Of a stretch of DNA of 64,000 nt, positions 1 to 9,235 are shown one piece after another. This DNA is from Acetobacter oeni (lineage in GTDB: Bacteria; Pseudomonadota; Alphaproteobacteria; Acetobacterales; Acetobacteraceae). A program made the translations under genes and the position numbers. The notes under the pieces are model-generated. The model was given only the letters and a program-made list of their open reading frames with translations. It was not told the DNA's origin and searched no databases. The first letter of the stretch is position 1. The number at the start of each line of letters is the position of its first letter. The stretch covers positions 124,001-188,000 of the forward strand of contig NZ_WOTA01000005.1 of the NCBI RefSeq assembly GCF_011516825.1, in the 5' to 3' direction.

Positions 1-2640
1 GCGGCGGACTGGAGTGAGCGCAACAACGCGGCGCATGCCATTCTGGATGCGGCGGCGCATGACGGTCGTCAGGTGATTTTCCTGCGCACGGCTCATTCCG
101 ACGGGTCTGACACCACGAGTGGCAGTAATGGCGCGGAGCTGAAAGCTGTTGCGCCGGAGCGGGCGACGGCTGTGCTGGATGCGACGCGGCCTGCGCCGTG
201 GGGAGATAACCGGCTTCACGCGGCGGAGCTTCTGCGGACGCTTGCGAAGGCGGGCACGCCGGTTGGTGCTGTGCTGTATATGAGTGACGGGATTGCTTCG
301 GGGGGAGTTGGCGGGGGACAGGCTGATGCGGCTTTTGCCGGGGCGCTCCGGTCGCTGGGGCCTGTGCAGGAAATCCGCTTTCATGCCGGGGAGCCGGTTG
401 TGCTGGTTTCGGCACGTGGGGCCACGTCTTCCGGGGCGGCGGGCAGCGGAGCGGAGACTTCCGGTGTGATGGCGCGGCTTGTCACGGTTCCGGTGGCGAC
501 ACCGCGCGGGATGCGGGTTCGGGCGCATAGTCAGGACGGCGGAACGCTGGCGCTGACGGAGGTGACGATTCCGGCCGGGGAAGAAAGCGTTGTCGTGCCT
601 GTAACACTGCCATCCGCCATGCGTAATCGGGTTGATATGCTGTCCGTTGACGGGTTTCCGTCCGCGGCGGCGACGATGCTGCTTGATGAGGGAGACCGCC
701 TCCGTCCGGTGGGGCTGATCTCGACGGGGGCGAGCGATACGCCGCTGGTCGGGTCTCTGTTCTATCTGCATCGGGCACTGGGACCGACGGCGGATCTGCG
801 TGAAGGGACGGCGGCCTCCCTGCTGAGCCAGCCTCTCTCCGTGCTGGTTGCGCCGGACGGATCGCTTGCGGACGCGGACACACGGCATCGGGTCGCGGAA
901 TGGGTGCATAATGGCGGGACGCTGATTCGTTTTGCCGGGCGCACGGTGGCGGGTCATGCGGATGATGCATCGGATCAGCCGGATATGGATGCCGGTCAGA
1001 CCGATGCATCGGTTACGGGAGGGCGCAATCCGGTTGAGGCATCGCTTCTTCCCGTTCCGCTGATGCCTGCGGCGCGTCAGCTTGGCGGCACGATGTCCTG
1101 GGGAAAGCCGCAGACGCTTGAACCGTTTGCCGCTGACTCTCCGTTTCATGGTCTGACGGTTCCGCAGGACGTGACGGTTTCGCGACAGGTTCTGGCGCAT
1201 CCTTCGGCGGATCTTCCGGCGCATAGCTGGGCACGGCTGACTGATGGAACGCCGCTTGTGACTCATGCGGGCTATGGGAAAGGTGAGGTTGTTCTTTTCC
1301 ATGTGACGCCGACGGCGGACTGGTCGAACCTGCCGTTGTCCGGTCTGTTTGTGGATATGCTCGACAGGCTGGTCGAGCACGCGGCGGGGGTTGATGCGCC
1401 TGCTGACGAGGCGGTTCTTCCACCGGTGCTGACACTTGATGGTGACGGGGCTCTGGGGGCGCCGCCGCCGTTTGCGCGGGGACTGGCGGCGAGCCGGTTC
1501 GGCACGGAGCCGCCTTCTCCCGAGCATCCGCCGGGTTTGTATGGCTCGCGGGCCAGCCGGCGGGCGCTGAATGTGGGCGACACGGTCCGGCATCTCACGG
1601 TGGCTGAGCCGGTCGGGACGGTGACGGACCCGGCAGGGCATCGGCCTGACCGGTTTCCCGGGCCTGCTTTGCTTGCGGCTGCTCTGATTCTGCTAAGTCT
1701 CGATGCCTGTTTCACGCTGCTTTTGCGGGGCCTGCCTTTTTCCTGGCGTCGGGTGGGACGGCGGAATGTGGTGTCTGTGTTTCTGATCGGCGGGACGTTG
1801 CTGGCCGTGTCCGGCTCTGTTCCTGCTCTGGCACAGGGGACCGGCGTGGTTTCGCCGCCACGCCCGGATCTGCCGGCTGGCGGGCCTCCTGCGGCCAGTC
1901 CGGGCGTGCCGGGCGCGGCTCTGGAGACGCGGCTGGCGTATGTGGTGACCGGGAACGAGGAAACAGATGCGGTCTCGCGCGAGGGGCTTCAGGGGCTCTC
2001 GGGCTATGTGAATGCCAGGACGTCCGCAGTGCTGGGTCATCCGGATGGTGTACGCCCGGGAATTGATGATCTGTCCTATTATCCCCTGCTCTACTGGCCG
2101 ATTGTTCCGGGTGTACGATCGACGCCGGCGATGACCTCGGCGCTGACGTCCTTCATGGAGCATGGGGGGATGATCATTATCGATACACAGGGTGTCGACG
2201 GAACGGCCTCACGCGGAGATGACGATGCTTCAGGGAGCGCCGGAGAGGCACCGGGCAGTGCGGTGGCGCTCCGGCGGGCGACCGAGGGGCTGCCAGTCCC
2301 ACCGCTGACAAAGCTCAATGATCATCATGTTCTGACGCATACATTTTATCTTCTGCATGAATTTCCGGGGCGTTATGCCGGGCTGCCGGTCTGGGTGGCG
2401 CGGGAGGGCGAGGCGGAAAACGACGATGTCAGTCCGGTGATTATCGGAGCATCGGACTGGGCCCATGCCTGGGCTGTCGATGAGAACGGGGACACACGTT
2501 TCGCGGTGATTCCGGGAGGCGACGATCAGCGGCGAATGGCTTACCGGTTTGGGGTCAATGCGGTGATTTATGCACTGACCGGCAATTATAAGGCGGATCA
2601 GGTCCACGTTCCGGCCATTCTCCGGCGTCTGGGACAATGA
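1..2640 (+). CDS. DUF4159 / BatA-type membrane protein, 5'-truncated by window edge
   Basis: The reading frame is open from base 1, so the N-terminus lies outside the window; 879 residues are visible. The visible part begins in an extracytoplasmic BatA/VWA-like region. Two hydrophobic stretches follow near residues 550-575 and 583-605, and then a C-terminal DUF4159 domain (about 640-879) with the phrase DLSYYPLLYWP. The domain order (aerotolerance-type N-terminus, membrane segment, DUF4159) matches large alphaproteobacterial proteins encoded beside MoxR ATPase and DUF58 genes. That family is thought to act in envelope protein or metal-cofactor maturation, but the role here is inferred. It ends 7 bases before the next gene, so the two are co-transcribed. 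Confidence 0.8.
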   Translation, partial: AADWSERNNAAHAILDAAAHDGRQVIFLRTAHSDGSDTTSGSNGAELKAVAPERATAVLDATRPAPWGDNRLHAAELLRTLAKAGTPVGAVLYMSDGIASGGVGGGQADAAFAGALRSLGPVQEIRFHAGEPVVLVSARGATSSGAAGSGAETSGVMARLVTVPVATPRGMRVRAHSQDGGTLALTEVTIPAGEESVVVPVTLPSAMRNRVDMLSVDGFPSAAATMLLDEGDRLRPVGLISTGASDTPLVGSLFYLHRALGPTADLREGTAASLLSQPLSVLVAPDGSLADADTRHRVAEWVHNGGTLIRFAGRTVAGHADDASDQPDMDAGQTDASVTGGRNPVEASLLPVPLMPAARQLGGTMSWGKPQTLEPFAADSPFHGLTVPQDVTVSRQVLAHPSADLPAHSWARLTDGTPLVTHAGYGKGEVVLFHVTPTADWSNLPLSGLFVDMLDRLVEHAAGVDAPADEAVLPPVLTLDGDGALGAPPPFARGLAASRFGTEPPSPEHPPGLYGSRASRRALNVGDTVRHLTVAEPVGTVTDPAGHRPDRFPGPALLAAALILLSLDACFTLLLRGLPFSWRRVGRRNVVSVFLIGGTLLAVSGSVPALAQGTGVVSPPRPDLPAGGPPAASPGVPGAALETRLAYVVTGNEETDAVSREGLQGLSGYVNARTSAVLGHPDGVRPGIDDLSYYPLLYWPIVPGVRSTPAMTSALTSFMEHGGMIIIDTQGVDGTASRGDDDASGSAGEAPGSAVALRRATEGLPVPPLTKLNDHHVLTHTFYLLHEFPGRYAGLPVWVAREGEAENDDVSPVIIGASDWAHAWAVDENGDTRFAVIPGGDDQRRMAYRFGVNAVIYALTGNYKADQVHVPAILRRLGQ

Positions 2641-2647
2641 GGCCGGT

Positions 2648-4849
2648 ATGATCGACACCTTTACCCGCACGATCGGTTTTGCACCGCTTTTACCGCACTG
2701 GCTGCTGGTTGCGCTGGCCGCGATCTGTGCCGCTGCCGTTGTGGCAGGCCTTGTGGCGCGGATGCGCGGGACGCTTCTCCGCGGTCTGGCGGCGGCTGTT
2801 GTGCTGTTCTGGCTGTCCGGCCCTCAGACGCTGCATGAGACGCACCGGGATCTGCCGGAGACGGCGCTGGTGATTGTCGATCAGACGGGGTCGATGTCGA
2901 TCCGCGACCGGGCAGCCATTGCGCGGGCGGCGGCGCGGGTTCTGAGCGAGCGGGCGCGGGCGGGGTTGTCTCTGCGAACCGTGACGGTTCATGGCGAGCG
3001 CACCGGAGGGACGCATCTGTTCGACGCGCTTTCGCAGGCGGCGGCAGATATTCCGCCGGAGCAGTTTGCCGGGACTGTCATGATTACGGATGGCCAGACG
3101 CAGGATGTTCCGAAGGATATTCCTGACCGGCTGGCGCCGCGTGACGAGCATGGGAATGTCACGACTCTGCCTCTGCATGTGCTGCTTGCCGGGCGGGGCG
3201 AGGAAACGGACCGGCGGCTGCGGATTTTACAGGCGCCGCCTTATGCGATTGTCGGCCAGACGGCGACGCTGCGTGTTCAGGTGGATGATCTGGGGCCGGG
3301 CACGCATCCTGACACGCCGGCGACGGTCACACTGACGCAGGACGGTGGTGACAGGCTTGAGGTGCCGGTCAGAACGGGATCGCCGCAGGATATTTCGCTG
3401 CCGGTGACGCATCCGGGGGAAACGCTGGTCGGGTTGTCCGTCTCGGAGTTGCCGGGGGAAGTTTCGACCGTCAATAACCAGGATGTCGTCAGCATTAATG
3501 GGGTTCGTGACCGGTTACGGGTGCTTCTGGTGTCCGGCACGCCCAACCAGGGTGAGCGCGTGTGGCGGCGGTTACTGAAGGCTGATCCGTCGGTCGATCT
3601 GGTTCACTTCACCATTTTGCGGCCGCCCGACAAGGATGATGGCACGCCGATGTCGGATCTCGCGCTGATTGCATTTCCGGTGCAGGAGCTGTTTCAGAAC
3701 AAGATCGGTCAGTTTGATCTCATCATTCTCGATGGTTTTGAAAACCGGCATATTCTGCCGCCGGTCTATCTGCGGAATATCGCGCGTTATGTGCGGCGCG
3801 GGGGCGGGCTGTTCCTGATTGCGGGACCGGAATTTACCGGGCCGAATTCCTTGCAGGATACGGTGGTGGGCGATGTTCTGCCTGCTCATGTTCCGTCTTC
3901 CGTTCCGGGTGAGCCGGCTGACAGTTCCGGGGGCATTGTGGTACGGCGATTCCGTCCGCAGCTTACGGATGAAGGGCGTCGTCATCCGGTAACGGCCGGG
4001 TTGCCCGGCGCGCCGCCGCGCTCGTCTGCCGATGCATTGGATCAGTCCACGCCGGCGCAGGAAATCTCCGGCGTGTGGGGGCCGTGGTATCGGGCATTGC
4101 GACCGGACTCGTCGCATGGCGAGACGCTGATGAGCGGACCGGACAAATCGCCGCTTCTGGTTCTCGATCATGTCGATCAGGGGCGTGTTGCGCTGCTGCT
4201 TTCGGATCAGATCTGGCTGTGGTCGCGGGGCGAGTATGGCGGAGGGCCGCAGGCTGAGTTGCTGCGCCGGATTTCGCACTGGCTGATGAAAGAGCCCGAT
4301 CTTGAGGAAGAGCGGCTGGAGGCCGGGATCAGTGACGGGATGCTGACGGTTACACGTCACAGTGAAGCCGGGGGAGCGCCTCCGGCGGTGAATGTTACGA
4401 TGCCGGACGGGATGAAATCCACGATTCAGCTTCATCAGGTTTCACCCGGGATTTCCCGGGGGCAGATGCCGGCGGCGCTGCCGGGGATCTGGCAGGCTGA
4501 CGATGGAAGCCATCGTGCGTTTGCGGCACCGAGGCTGACCGATCCGGAAGAGTTTGCCGATCTGCGGCTTACGGCTAGCCATGTCGCGCCGGTTGTTGCG
4601 CGCACGGGGGGCGAAATCGGCTGGCTGGGTGATAATCCGGACAGGCCGGTTGTGCCGGCCATCCGGATCGGGACTGTTACGCCGGGGACGATGGACGGTG
4701 CGCCGGCGACGGGCGGGGCGCTGACGTTTCCGGCGCGTCATGCTCATGTGCTGACCGGCACGAGCGCGACGCCACTTGTGCCGGCGTGGCTGGCGCTGGT
4801 TCTGACACTGCTGGCTCTGGGGGCCGGGTGGTATCGCGAGGGGCGGTAA
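2648..4849 (+). CDS. VWA/class I glutamine amidotransferase-like membrane protein
   Basis: 733 residues. N-terminal hydrophobic segments cover about residues 10-60 and a last membrane helix lies at about 712-728, so the bulk is probably extracytoplasmic. Residues 75-160 resemble a von Willebrand A fold: a MIDAS-like DQTGSMS motif and a later MITDGQTQD. The middle (about 280-400) reads as a glutamine-amidotransferase-like Rossmann region (FDLIILDGFE, then RRGGGLFLIAGPEF), but no catalytic Cys is visible in it. It follows the DUF4159 gene by 7 bases and probably completes the same MoxR-type membrane assembly. Its molecular function is not known from the sequence. Confidence 0.75.
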   Translation: MIDTFTRTIGFAPLLPHWLLVALAAICAAAVVAGLVARMRGTLLRGLAAAVVLFWLSGPQTLHETHRDLPETALVIVDQTGSMSIRDRAAIARAAARVLSERARAGLSLRTVTVHGERTGGTHLFDALSQAAADIPPEQFAGTVMITDGQTQDVPKDIPDRLAPRDEHGNVTTLPLHVLLAGRGEETDRRLRILQAPPYAIVGQTATLRVQVDDLGPGTHPDTPATVTLTQDGGDRLEVPVRTGSPQDISLPVTHPGETLVGLSVSELPGEVSTVNNQDVVSINGVRDRLRVLLVSGTPNQGERVWRRLLKADPSVDLVHFTILRPPDKDDGTPMSDLALIAFPVQELFQNKIGQFDLIILDGFENRHILPPVYLRNIARYVRRGGGLFLIAGPEFTGPNSLQDTVVGDVLPAHVPSSVPGEPADSSGGIVVRRFRPQLTDEGRRHPVTAGLPGAPPRSSADALDQSTPAQEISGVWGPWYRALRPDSSHGETLMSGPDKSPLLVLDHVDQGRVALLLSDQIWLWSRGEYGGGPQAELLRRISHWLMKEPDLEEERLEAGISDGMLTVTRHSEAGGAPPAVNVTMPDGMKSTIQLHQVSPGISRGQMPAALPGIWQADDGSHRAFAAPRLTDPEEFADLRLTASHVAPVVARTGGEIGWLGDNPDRPVVPAIRIGTVTPGTMDGAPATGGALTFPARHAHVLTGTSATPLVPAWLALVLTLLALGAGWYREGR

Positions 4850-5004
4850 GACGGGCCTGAAAAATTTGTGTCAGACCTGTTCCGACGGGGCGGTTTCCGG
4901 CGGCGGCGCGGTTTTCACGTGGGAAAGGGTTTCCGAGTGGTCGCAATGTGTGTGAAAGGCGCGTCGGCTGGCTGACGGAAAGGCTTATGAAAGCTTCCGG
5001 ATCG

Positions 5005-6438
5005 TCAGCCTGTATGCATCGGGTGCGCGTTATCGCGTGAGGTTCCCGGACTGTAGCCACTGACGGCTGCGCCTGCGTTCCTGGACAGCATGCCGGCGGC
5101 GGGTATGGCGAGCAGTGAGATGAGGCCGGTGACGAGGAACCCTGCGTCGAAATCGAAGGCTGTGACAGAGGTGTGGCCGAAGACGATCCGGGAGGTGGTG
5201 ACGGCCAGCGCCGCGATACAGATTCCGGCTGACAGCATGACCTGCTGGAAGGTGGAATAGAAACTTGTTGCCGCGCTCATGCGATTTTCCGGGAGGTCTG
5301 CGTAGGCGATCGAATTATAGGCTGAGAACTGGATCGCCTGGACGGCACCGGAACAGATCAGCACGATCGTCAGCGGCCAGATCGGCCAGCCGGGACGGAA
5401 GAAGGCAATCAGCGCGAATGTGACGGCGGCGCCGGAGCCGGTCAGCATCATCAGGGTGCGGAAACCGTAACGGCGGAAGAGGCGGATCACGTACAATCGC
5501 GAGAAGATGGCTCCGATGGGGGCGGCGAAAGTCACGAGGCCACTTTGAGCCGGGTTTAATCCGAAGCCGATCTGGAGCAGCGAGGGCAGAAGGAACGGCA
5601 GGGCTCCGACGGCAATACGGCTGGCCGCGCCGCCTGTCACCGAGAGCCGGAAAGTTGGCACGGTCAGGAGGCTGAAATCGAGCAGCGGGTTGGGGTGATG
5701 TTTCATGTGACGGAAATAGGTTGCGAACAGCCCGGCACCTGCCAGCAACAATCCGGCTGAGAGCCAGTAGGGTTTTGTATTGTGGCTGATCATTTCGGCC
5801 GCGAAAGACATCAGGGCCAGTCCGCCGCCGGCCTGCAGCATACCGATACGATCGAAGTGCTTTCCGCTCGGTTCCCGGATTTGCGGGATATAGCGCCAGG
5901 TCATGAAGAGACCGAGGATGCCAACCGGGACGTTGATGTAGAATGTCCAGCGCCAGGAGAATGCGGAGGTGATGAATCCGCCGAGGACGGGGCCGAGCAT
6001 CGGGCCGAGTGTGGCGGGCAGCATCATCCACATCATTGTGCCGAGAAGTTCTGATTTGGCGACGCTGCGTAGCAGGACGAGGCGCCCGACGGGAACCATC
6101 AGCGCTCCGCCGACTCCCTGGAGCATACGGCCGGCGGCCAGCATGGGCAGGCTGACAGCCTGGCCGCACAGCACGGAGCAGAAGATGAAGATCGTTATGG
6201 CGCCCAGCAAAGTCGTGCGGCTGCCGAATTCGTCGGCGACGGCGCCGGAGGCCGGGATGAAGATCGCGAGGCCGACGATGTAGGAGGTGAGCGACACGGA
6301 GGCGGCGACCGGATCGACATGCAGGGACTGCGCGATGGATGGGAGCGCCGTGGACAGAATTGTCCCGTCGAGCTGCTCCATCAGCAAAAGGCTTGAGACG
6401 GTCAGTGCTATGATCTGTGGTTGTCGGAGCAGCGGCAT
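5005..6438 (-). CDS. MFS transporter, DHA2 (EmrB/QacA-like) drug exporter
   Basis: 477 residues, almost entirely membrane helices, with room for about 14. The first helix carries the DHA2 signature LDGTILSTALPSIAQ (about residues 23-37), and the loop region around residues 65-75 carries the MFS motif A-like DEFGSR. A later motif, GPMLGPVLGGFI, matches the antiporter motif C. The predicted role is proton-coupled export of drugs or other small toxic molecules across the inner membrane. It stands alone, convergent with the preceding operon, and no regulator is adjacent. The ribosome-binding site is weak, so the exact start is less certain than the family. Confidence 0.88.
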   Translation of the reverse strand: MPLLRQPQIIALTVSSLLLMEQLDGTILSTALPSIAQSLHVDPVAASVSLTSYIVGLAIFIPASGAVADEFGSRTTLLGAITIFIFCSVLCGQAVSLPMLAAGRMLQGVGGALMVPVGRLVLLRSVAKSELLGTMMWMMLPATLGPMLGPVLGGFITSAFSWRWTFYINVPVGILGLFMTWRYIPQIREPSGKHFDRIGMLQAGGGLALMSFAAEMISHNTKPYWLSAGLLLAGAGLFATYFRHMKHHPNPLLDFSLLTVPTFRLSVTGGAASRIAVGALPFLLPSLLQIGFGLNPAQSGLVTFAAPIGAIFSRLYVIRLFRRYGFRTLMMLTGSGAAVTFALIAFFRPGWPIWPLTIVLICSGAVQAIQFSAYNSIAYADLPENRMSAATSFYSTFQQVMLSAGICIAALAVTTSRIVFGHTSVTAFDFDAGFLVTGLISLLAIPAAGMLSRNAGAAVSGYSPGTSRDNAHPMHTG

Positions 6439-6731
6439 GACAGGTCAGAAACCTTGTTTTCGGTCCGGGCACAACGGGGGGCGGGACACATTGACGGGCC
6501 GCATTCGTCAATTTTGCGTTTTCGAAAGGACTGGCATTCGCAGGGCAACGGAAGAGTTCGCTTTGCGTTATAGACGTGACTGCGGACGCATAAATATTCG
6601 ATGGATGCATGACGGTATTGTTTTACCTGGAAAAACTTGCATCCGGCGGATGTGCGGTTCCAAATGATGCGGTTGAATCTGCGCTACGGGAATTGTCTTC
6701 CGGTTGCGTCACAAAAGAAAAGGGTAACCCT
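6439..6731. other. intergenic region between divergent MFS and CsbD genes
   Basis: About 290 bases holding the divergent promoters. An in-frame extension of the CsbD frame back to 6609 exists but lacks a ribosome-binding site. No RNA gene or repeat was recognised. Confidence 0.5.
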
Positions 6732-7037
6732 ATGGCCGACGATAAAATTAATCCGATCAGGGAAAAGGTCGAAGGCATCGTTGATCAGGCTAAAGGTCAT
6801 GTGAAAGACGCAGCGGGCGGTCTGGCAGGTGATGCCGGTTTGCAGGCTGACGGTAAGGTTGATCAGCTTGCGGGCATGGCGCGCGAAGAGTTTGCGGATC
6901 TCTATGAGGAGGGCGAGGGCCTTATTGAGAAAAGTGTGACATTTGTTCGTGACAAGCCGCTTCTCTCGCTGGGCGTTGCCTGGTTCGTGGGCACGCTGTT
7001 CGGCTGGATTGTGATGCCGCGCCGCAACAGGGCCTGA
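6732..7037 (+). CDS. CsbD family stress-response protein
   Basis: 101 residues. The N-terminal two thirds are a CsbD-like domain (NPIREKVEGIVDQAKGHVKD, then a second QADGKVDQLAG unit), hydrophilic and helical. The C-terminus adds one membrane helix (about residues 73-95, SLGVAWFVGTLFGWIV) ending in a basic tail, so the protein is probably anchored in the inner membrane with the CsbD part in the cytoplasm. CsbD proteins are general stress proteins of unclear mechanism. The start at 6732 is chosen for an AGGG ribosome-binding site 7 bases upstream; the longer frame from 6609 has no such site. Confidence 0.82.
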   Translation: MADDKINPIREKVEGIVDQAKGHVKDAAGGLAGDAGLQADGKVDQLAGMAREEFADLYEEGEGLIEKSVTFVRDKPLLSLGVAWFVGTLFGWIVMPRRNRA

Positions 7038-7078
7038 TTGCGGTCGTAAATCTGTCCGGGTTTGCGGGGCGATGTCTG

Positions 7079-7117
7079 AACGGCTTTCCTGAGCCGGGCG
7101 GGCGTCGCCCTTTTCTG
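7079..7117 (+). terminator. possible intrinsic terminator after csbD-like gene
   Basis: A CGGCT/AGCCG hairpin is followed by a GGGC/GCCC hairpin and then TTTT at 7111-7114. The stems are short, so this is tentative. Confidence 0.4.
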
Positions 7118-7188
7118 TTTCCGGCGCATTTTTTCGTGTGATTCAAAAAAGAGGCCCACGGAGGTGTTTTCGCTTAATCGCCTGCTCT

Positions 7189-7336
7189 GACTCGAATCTT
7201 CGGATCGGGGCTGTCAGCTTTCCCTGGTGCATATAATTTTTTCGTAACCCCGACTCTTGCGCCCTCCCCCCATAAGATGGTTTTCCTTTCTTACGAGTCG
7301 AAGATCAAACGACTCGCTGATTCAAAGCGAGTCGTT
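7189..7336 (+). promoter_or_regulatory. GANTC-rich promoter and leader of rnhB-ccrM with hairpin
   Basis: A TATAAT -10 sequence lies at 7232-7237; no good -35 is visible. GANTC sites, the target of the downstream CcrM enzyme, lie at 7189, 7194, 7252, 7295, 7311, 7319 and 7329, with another at 7140. That is eight in 194 bases where fewer than one is expected. The last three fall in a perfect 11-base inverted repeat (AACGACTCGCT at 7308-7318, AGCGAGTCGTT at 7326-7336) with a GATTCAA loop: one site in each arm and one in the loop. In Caulobacter the ccrM promoter is controlled by methylation of GANTC sites in its leader; the same logic is inferred here. Confidence 0.65.
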
Positions 7337-7359
7337 CAAAGGACTGGAGAAAGGATCCT

Positions 7360-7995
7360 ATGCCTGATTTCTCACTGGAAACAGAACATGGCGGTCGCGT
7401 AGCCGGGGTCGATGAGGCGGGCTGTGGCCCTCTTGCCGGCCCGGTGGTTGCGGCGGCGGTTGTGTTCGGTTCCGGTGTGCCGGCGGATCTGGCTCTGGTC
7501 ATAGATGATTCCAAAGTGCTCAAAGCAGCGCGGCGTGAGGATATTGTGCGGCGCCTGCCATCGGTTCCGGGGATTGAAATCGGGATCGGAGCGGCGTCTG
7601 TCGCTGAGATTCTCACGCTGAACATCCTTCGCGCGGCCCAGCTTGCGATGCGCCGGGCTGTCGGGCGGCTGCCTGCGCCCCCTGCCCTCGCCCTTGTTGA
7701 TGGCAACAGGGTGCCGGATTTTGGCGGCGTGCCGGTTCGCACGCTGGTTGGCGGCGATGCGATCAGTCTTTCCATCGCTGCGGCTTCGATTCTGGCCAAG
7801 GTGACGCGGGACCGGATCATGAAACGGCTTGATCAGCGCTGGCCCGGGTACGGATGGGCCGGAAATGCCGGATACGGCACGGCCGCGCACAGAACGGCAA
7901 TCACCGTGCAGGGCTGCACACCGCATCACCGGCGTGGGTTTGGCACGGTTCGTAAACAACTCGCACTTATTCTCACTCAAGGAGACCCAGCATGA
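7360..7995 (+). CDS. rnhB: ribonuclease HII
   Basis: 211 residues, the usual length for the family. It cleaves RNA in RNA:DNA hybrids and removes misincorporated ribonucleotides from DNA in the cytoplasm. The family signature is clear: [17 protein letters not shown], with catalytic Asp18 and Glu19, followed by IDDSK and a LVDGN segment carrying the third acidic residue. A GGAGAAAGGA ribosome-binding region lies just before ATG 7360. The stop overlaps the ccrM start (ATGA), so the two genes are translationally coupled; rnhB next to ccrM is a recurring arrangement in Alphaproteobacteria. Expression probably depends on the GANTC-rich leader upstream. Confidence 0.95.
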   Translation: MPDFSLETEHGGRVAGVDEAGCGPLAGPVVAAAVVFGSGVPADLALVIDDSKVLKAARREDIVRRLPSVPGIEIGIGAASVAEILTLNILRAAQLAMRRAVGRLPAPPALALVDGNRVPDFGGVPVRTLVGGDAISLSIAAASILAKVTRDRIMKRLDQRWPGYGWAGNAGYGTAAHRTAITVQGCTPHHRRGFGTVRKQLALILTQGDPA

Positions 7996-9131
7996 GCGGC
8001 GCCACGACCCCTATGGAACTGCCGCTTGACCAGATTTTGCGGGGTGAGTGCGTTGACGTGATGCGGATGCTGCCTTCGGCCAGCGTTGACTGCGTGTTTG
8101 CCGATCCGCCGTATAATCTTCAGTTGCGCGGAGAGCTGCGTCGGCCTGACGATACGGTTGTGGATGGTGTCGATGACGACTGGGATAAGTTTTCCGATCT
8201 CGCGGCTTACGACCGTTTTACCCGAGACTGGCTGAGCGAAGCGCGCCGGCTTCTGCGCAAGGACGGGACGATCTGGGTGATCGGCTCCTATCACAATATT
8301 TTCCGCATCGGCGCCATTTTGCAGGATCTTGGATTCTGGATACTTAATGACATTGTCTGGCGCAAATCGAACCCGATGCCGAATTTTCGCGGTCGACGTT
8401 TTACGAATGCGCATGAGACGATGATCTGGGCGGCGCGGAGTCAGGACAGCCGGTATCGGTTCAACTATCAGGCGATGAAAGCGCTGAACGATGACGTTCA
8501 GATGCGTTCGGACTGGTATCTGCCGCTCTGCACCGGAGGCGAGCGTCTGCGGAACGATCACGGGCTGAAGCTGCATCCGACCCAGAAGCCTGAAAGTCTG
8601 CTGCATCGGGTTCTGATTTCGTCCACGGCGGCGGATGATGTTGTGCTTGATCCGTTTACGGGTACGGGCACGACGGCGGCTATGGCGAAGCGTCTGCGGC
8701 GCCGGTTTATCGGGATTGAGCGGCATCCGGATTATGCCGAGGCGGCGATTGGCCGTGTTCGCCAGGAAAAAGCGCTGCCGCTTGATGCGATCACGACGAC
8801 GCCGATGAAACGTGAGGCTCCTCGGGTGCCGTTTGGCAGTCTGGTTGAGCGGAATTTCATCACGGCGGGCACGATTGTCTGTGACAAAAACCAGCAGCTT
8901 TTTGCGATCGTGACACCGGACGGAACATTGAGCAGCGGGACGAAGCGCGGGTCGATTCATAAACTGGGTGCGGAACTGACCGGCGCGCCATCATGCAACG
9001 GGTGGACGTTCTGGCATCTGGAGCGCGAGGGGAAACTGATTCAGCTTGATGTCCTGCGCAGCGAGAGTCTCGCGGCGGAAGCGGCAGAACTGATCGCGCC
9101 CTCATCGGAGGTTCCGATCGCCGCGCAGTGA
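7992..9131 (+). CDS. ccrM: CcrM-type adenine DNA methyltransferase (GANTC)
   Basis: 379 residues. It is predicted to methylate adenine in GANTC from S-adenosylmethionine, the cell-cycle-linked solitary methylation of Alphaproteobacteria. The catalytic DPPY motif is at residues 38-41, and the AdoMet-binding DPFTGTGTT comes later (about 218-226), the order of beta-class enzymes. After the catalytic domain there is a C-terminal extension of about 100 residues ([18 protein letters not shown] and following, to a WTFWHLER segment), which is typical of CcrM and absent from shorter restriction-linked enzymes. No restriction endonuclease gene is adjacent, supporting an orphan regulatory enzyme. It overlaps rnhB by 4 bases. 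Confidence 0.95.
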   Translation: MSGATTPMELPLDQILRGECVDVMRMLPSASVDCVFADPPYNLQLRGELRRPDDTVVDGVDDDWDKFSDLAAYDRFTRDWLSEARRLLRKDGTIWVIGSYHNIFRIGAILQDLGFWILNDIVWRKSNPMPNFRGRRFTNAHETMIWAARSQDSRYRFNYQAMKALNDDVQMRSDWYLPLCTGGERLRNDHGLKLHPTQKPESLLHRVLISSTAADDVVLDPFTGTGTTAAMAKRLRRRFIGIERHPDYAEAAIGRVRQEKALPLDAITTTPMKREAPRVPFGSLVERNFITAGTIVCDKNQQLFAIVTPDGTLSSGTKRGSIHKLGAELTGAPSCNGWTFWHLEREGKLIQLDVLRSESLAAEAAELIAPSSEVPIAAQ

Positions 9132-9235
9132 TGCCCGGAAGGGCTTGCCGCCAGGCACGGTGGAAATAACGTGCTCACATGGAAGGGCAGAGCTGGGGCC
9201 GCTGACGTTAAGAAATTGCGAGCCCCGGCGAGAGG

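Noticed and set aside
5315-6610. 431-codon minus-strand open frame
   Set aside because: It is a shadow of the MFS gene in another frame; the amino acid sequence is Arg/Pro/His-rich with no family features.
7977-8960. 327-codon minus-strand open frame opposite ccrM
   Set aside because: It lies opposite the well-supported methyltransferase gene and is Arg-rich, a usual product of high-GC antisense frames.
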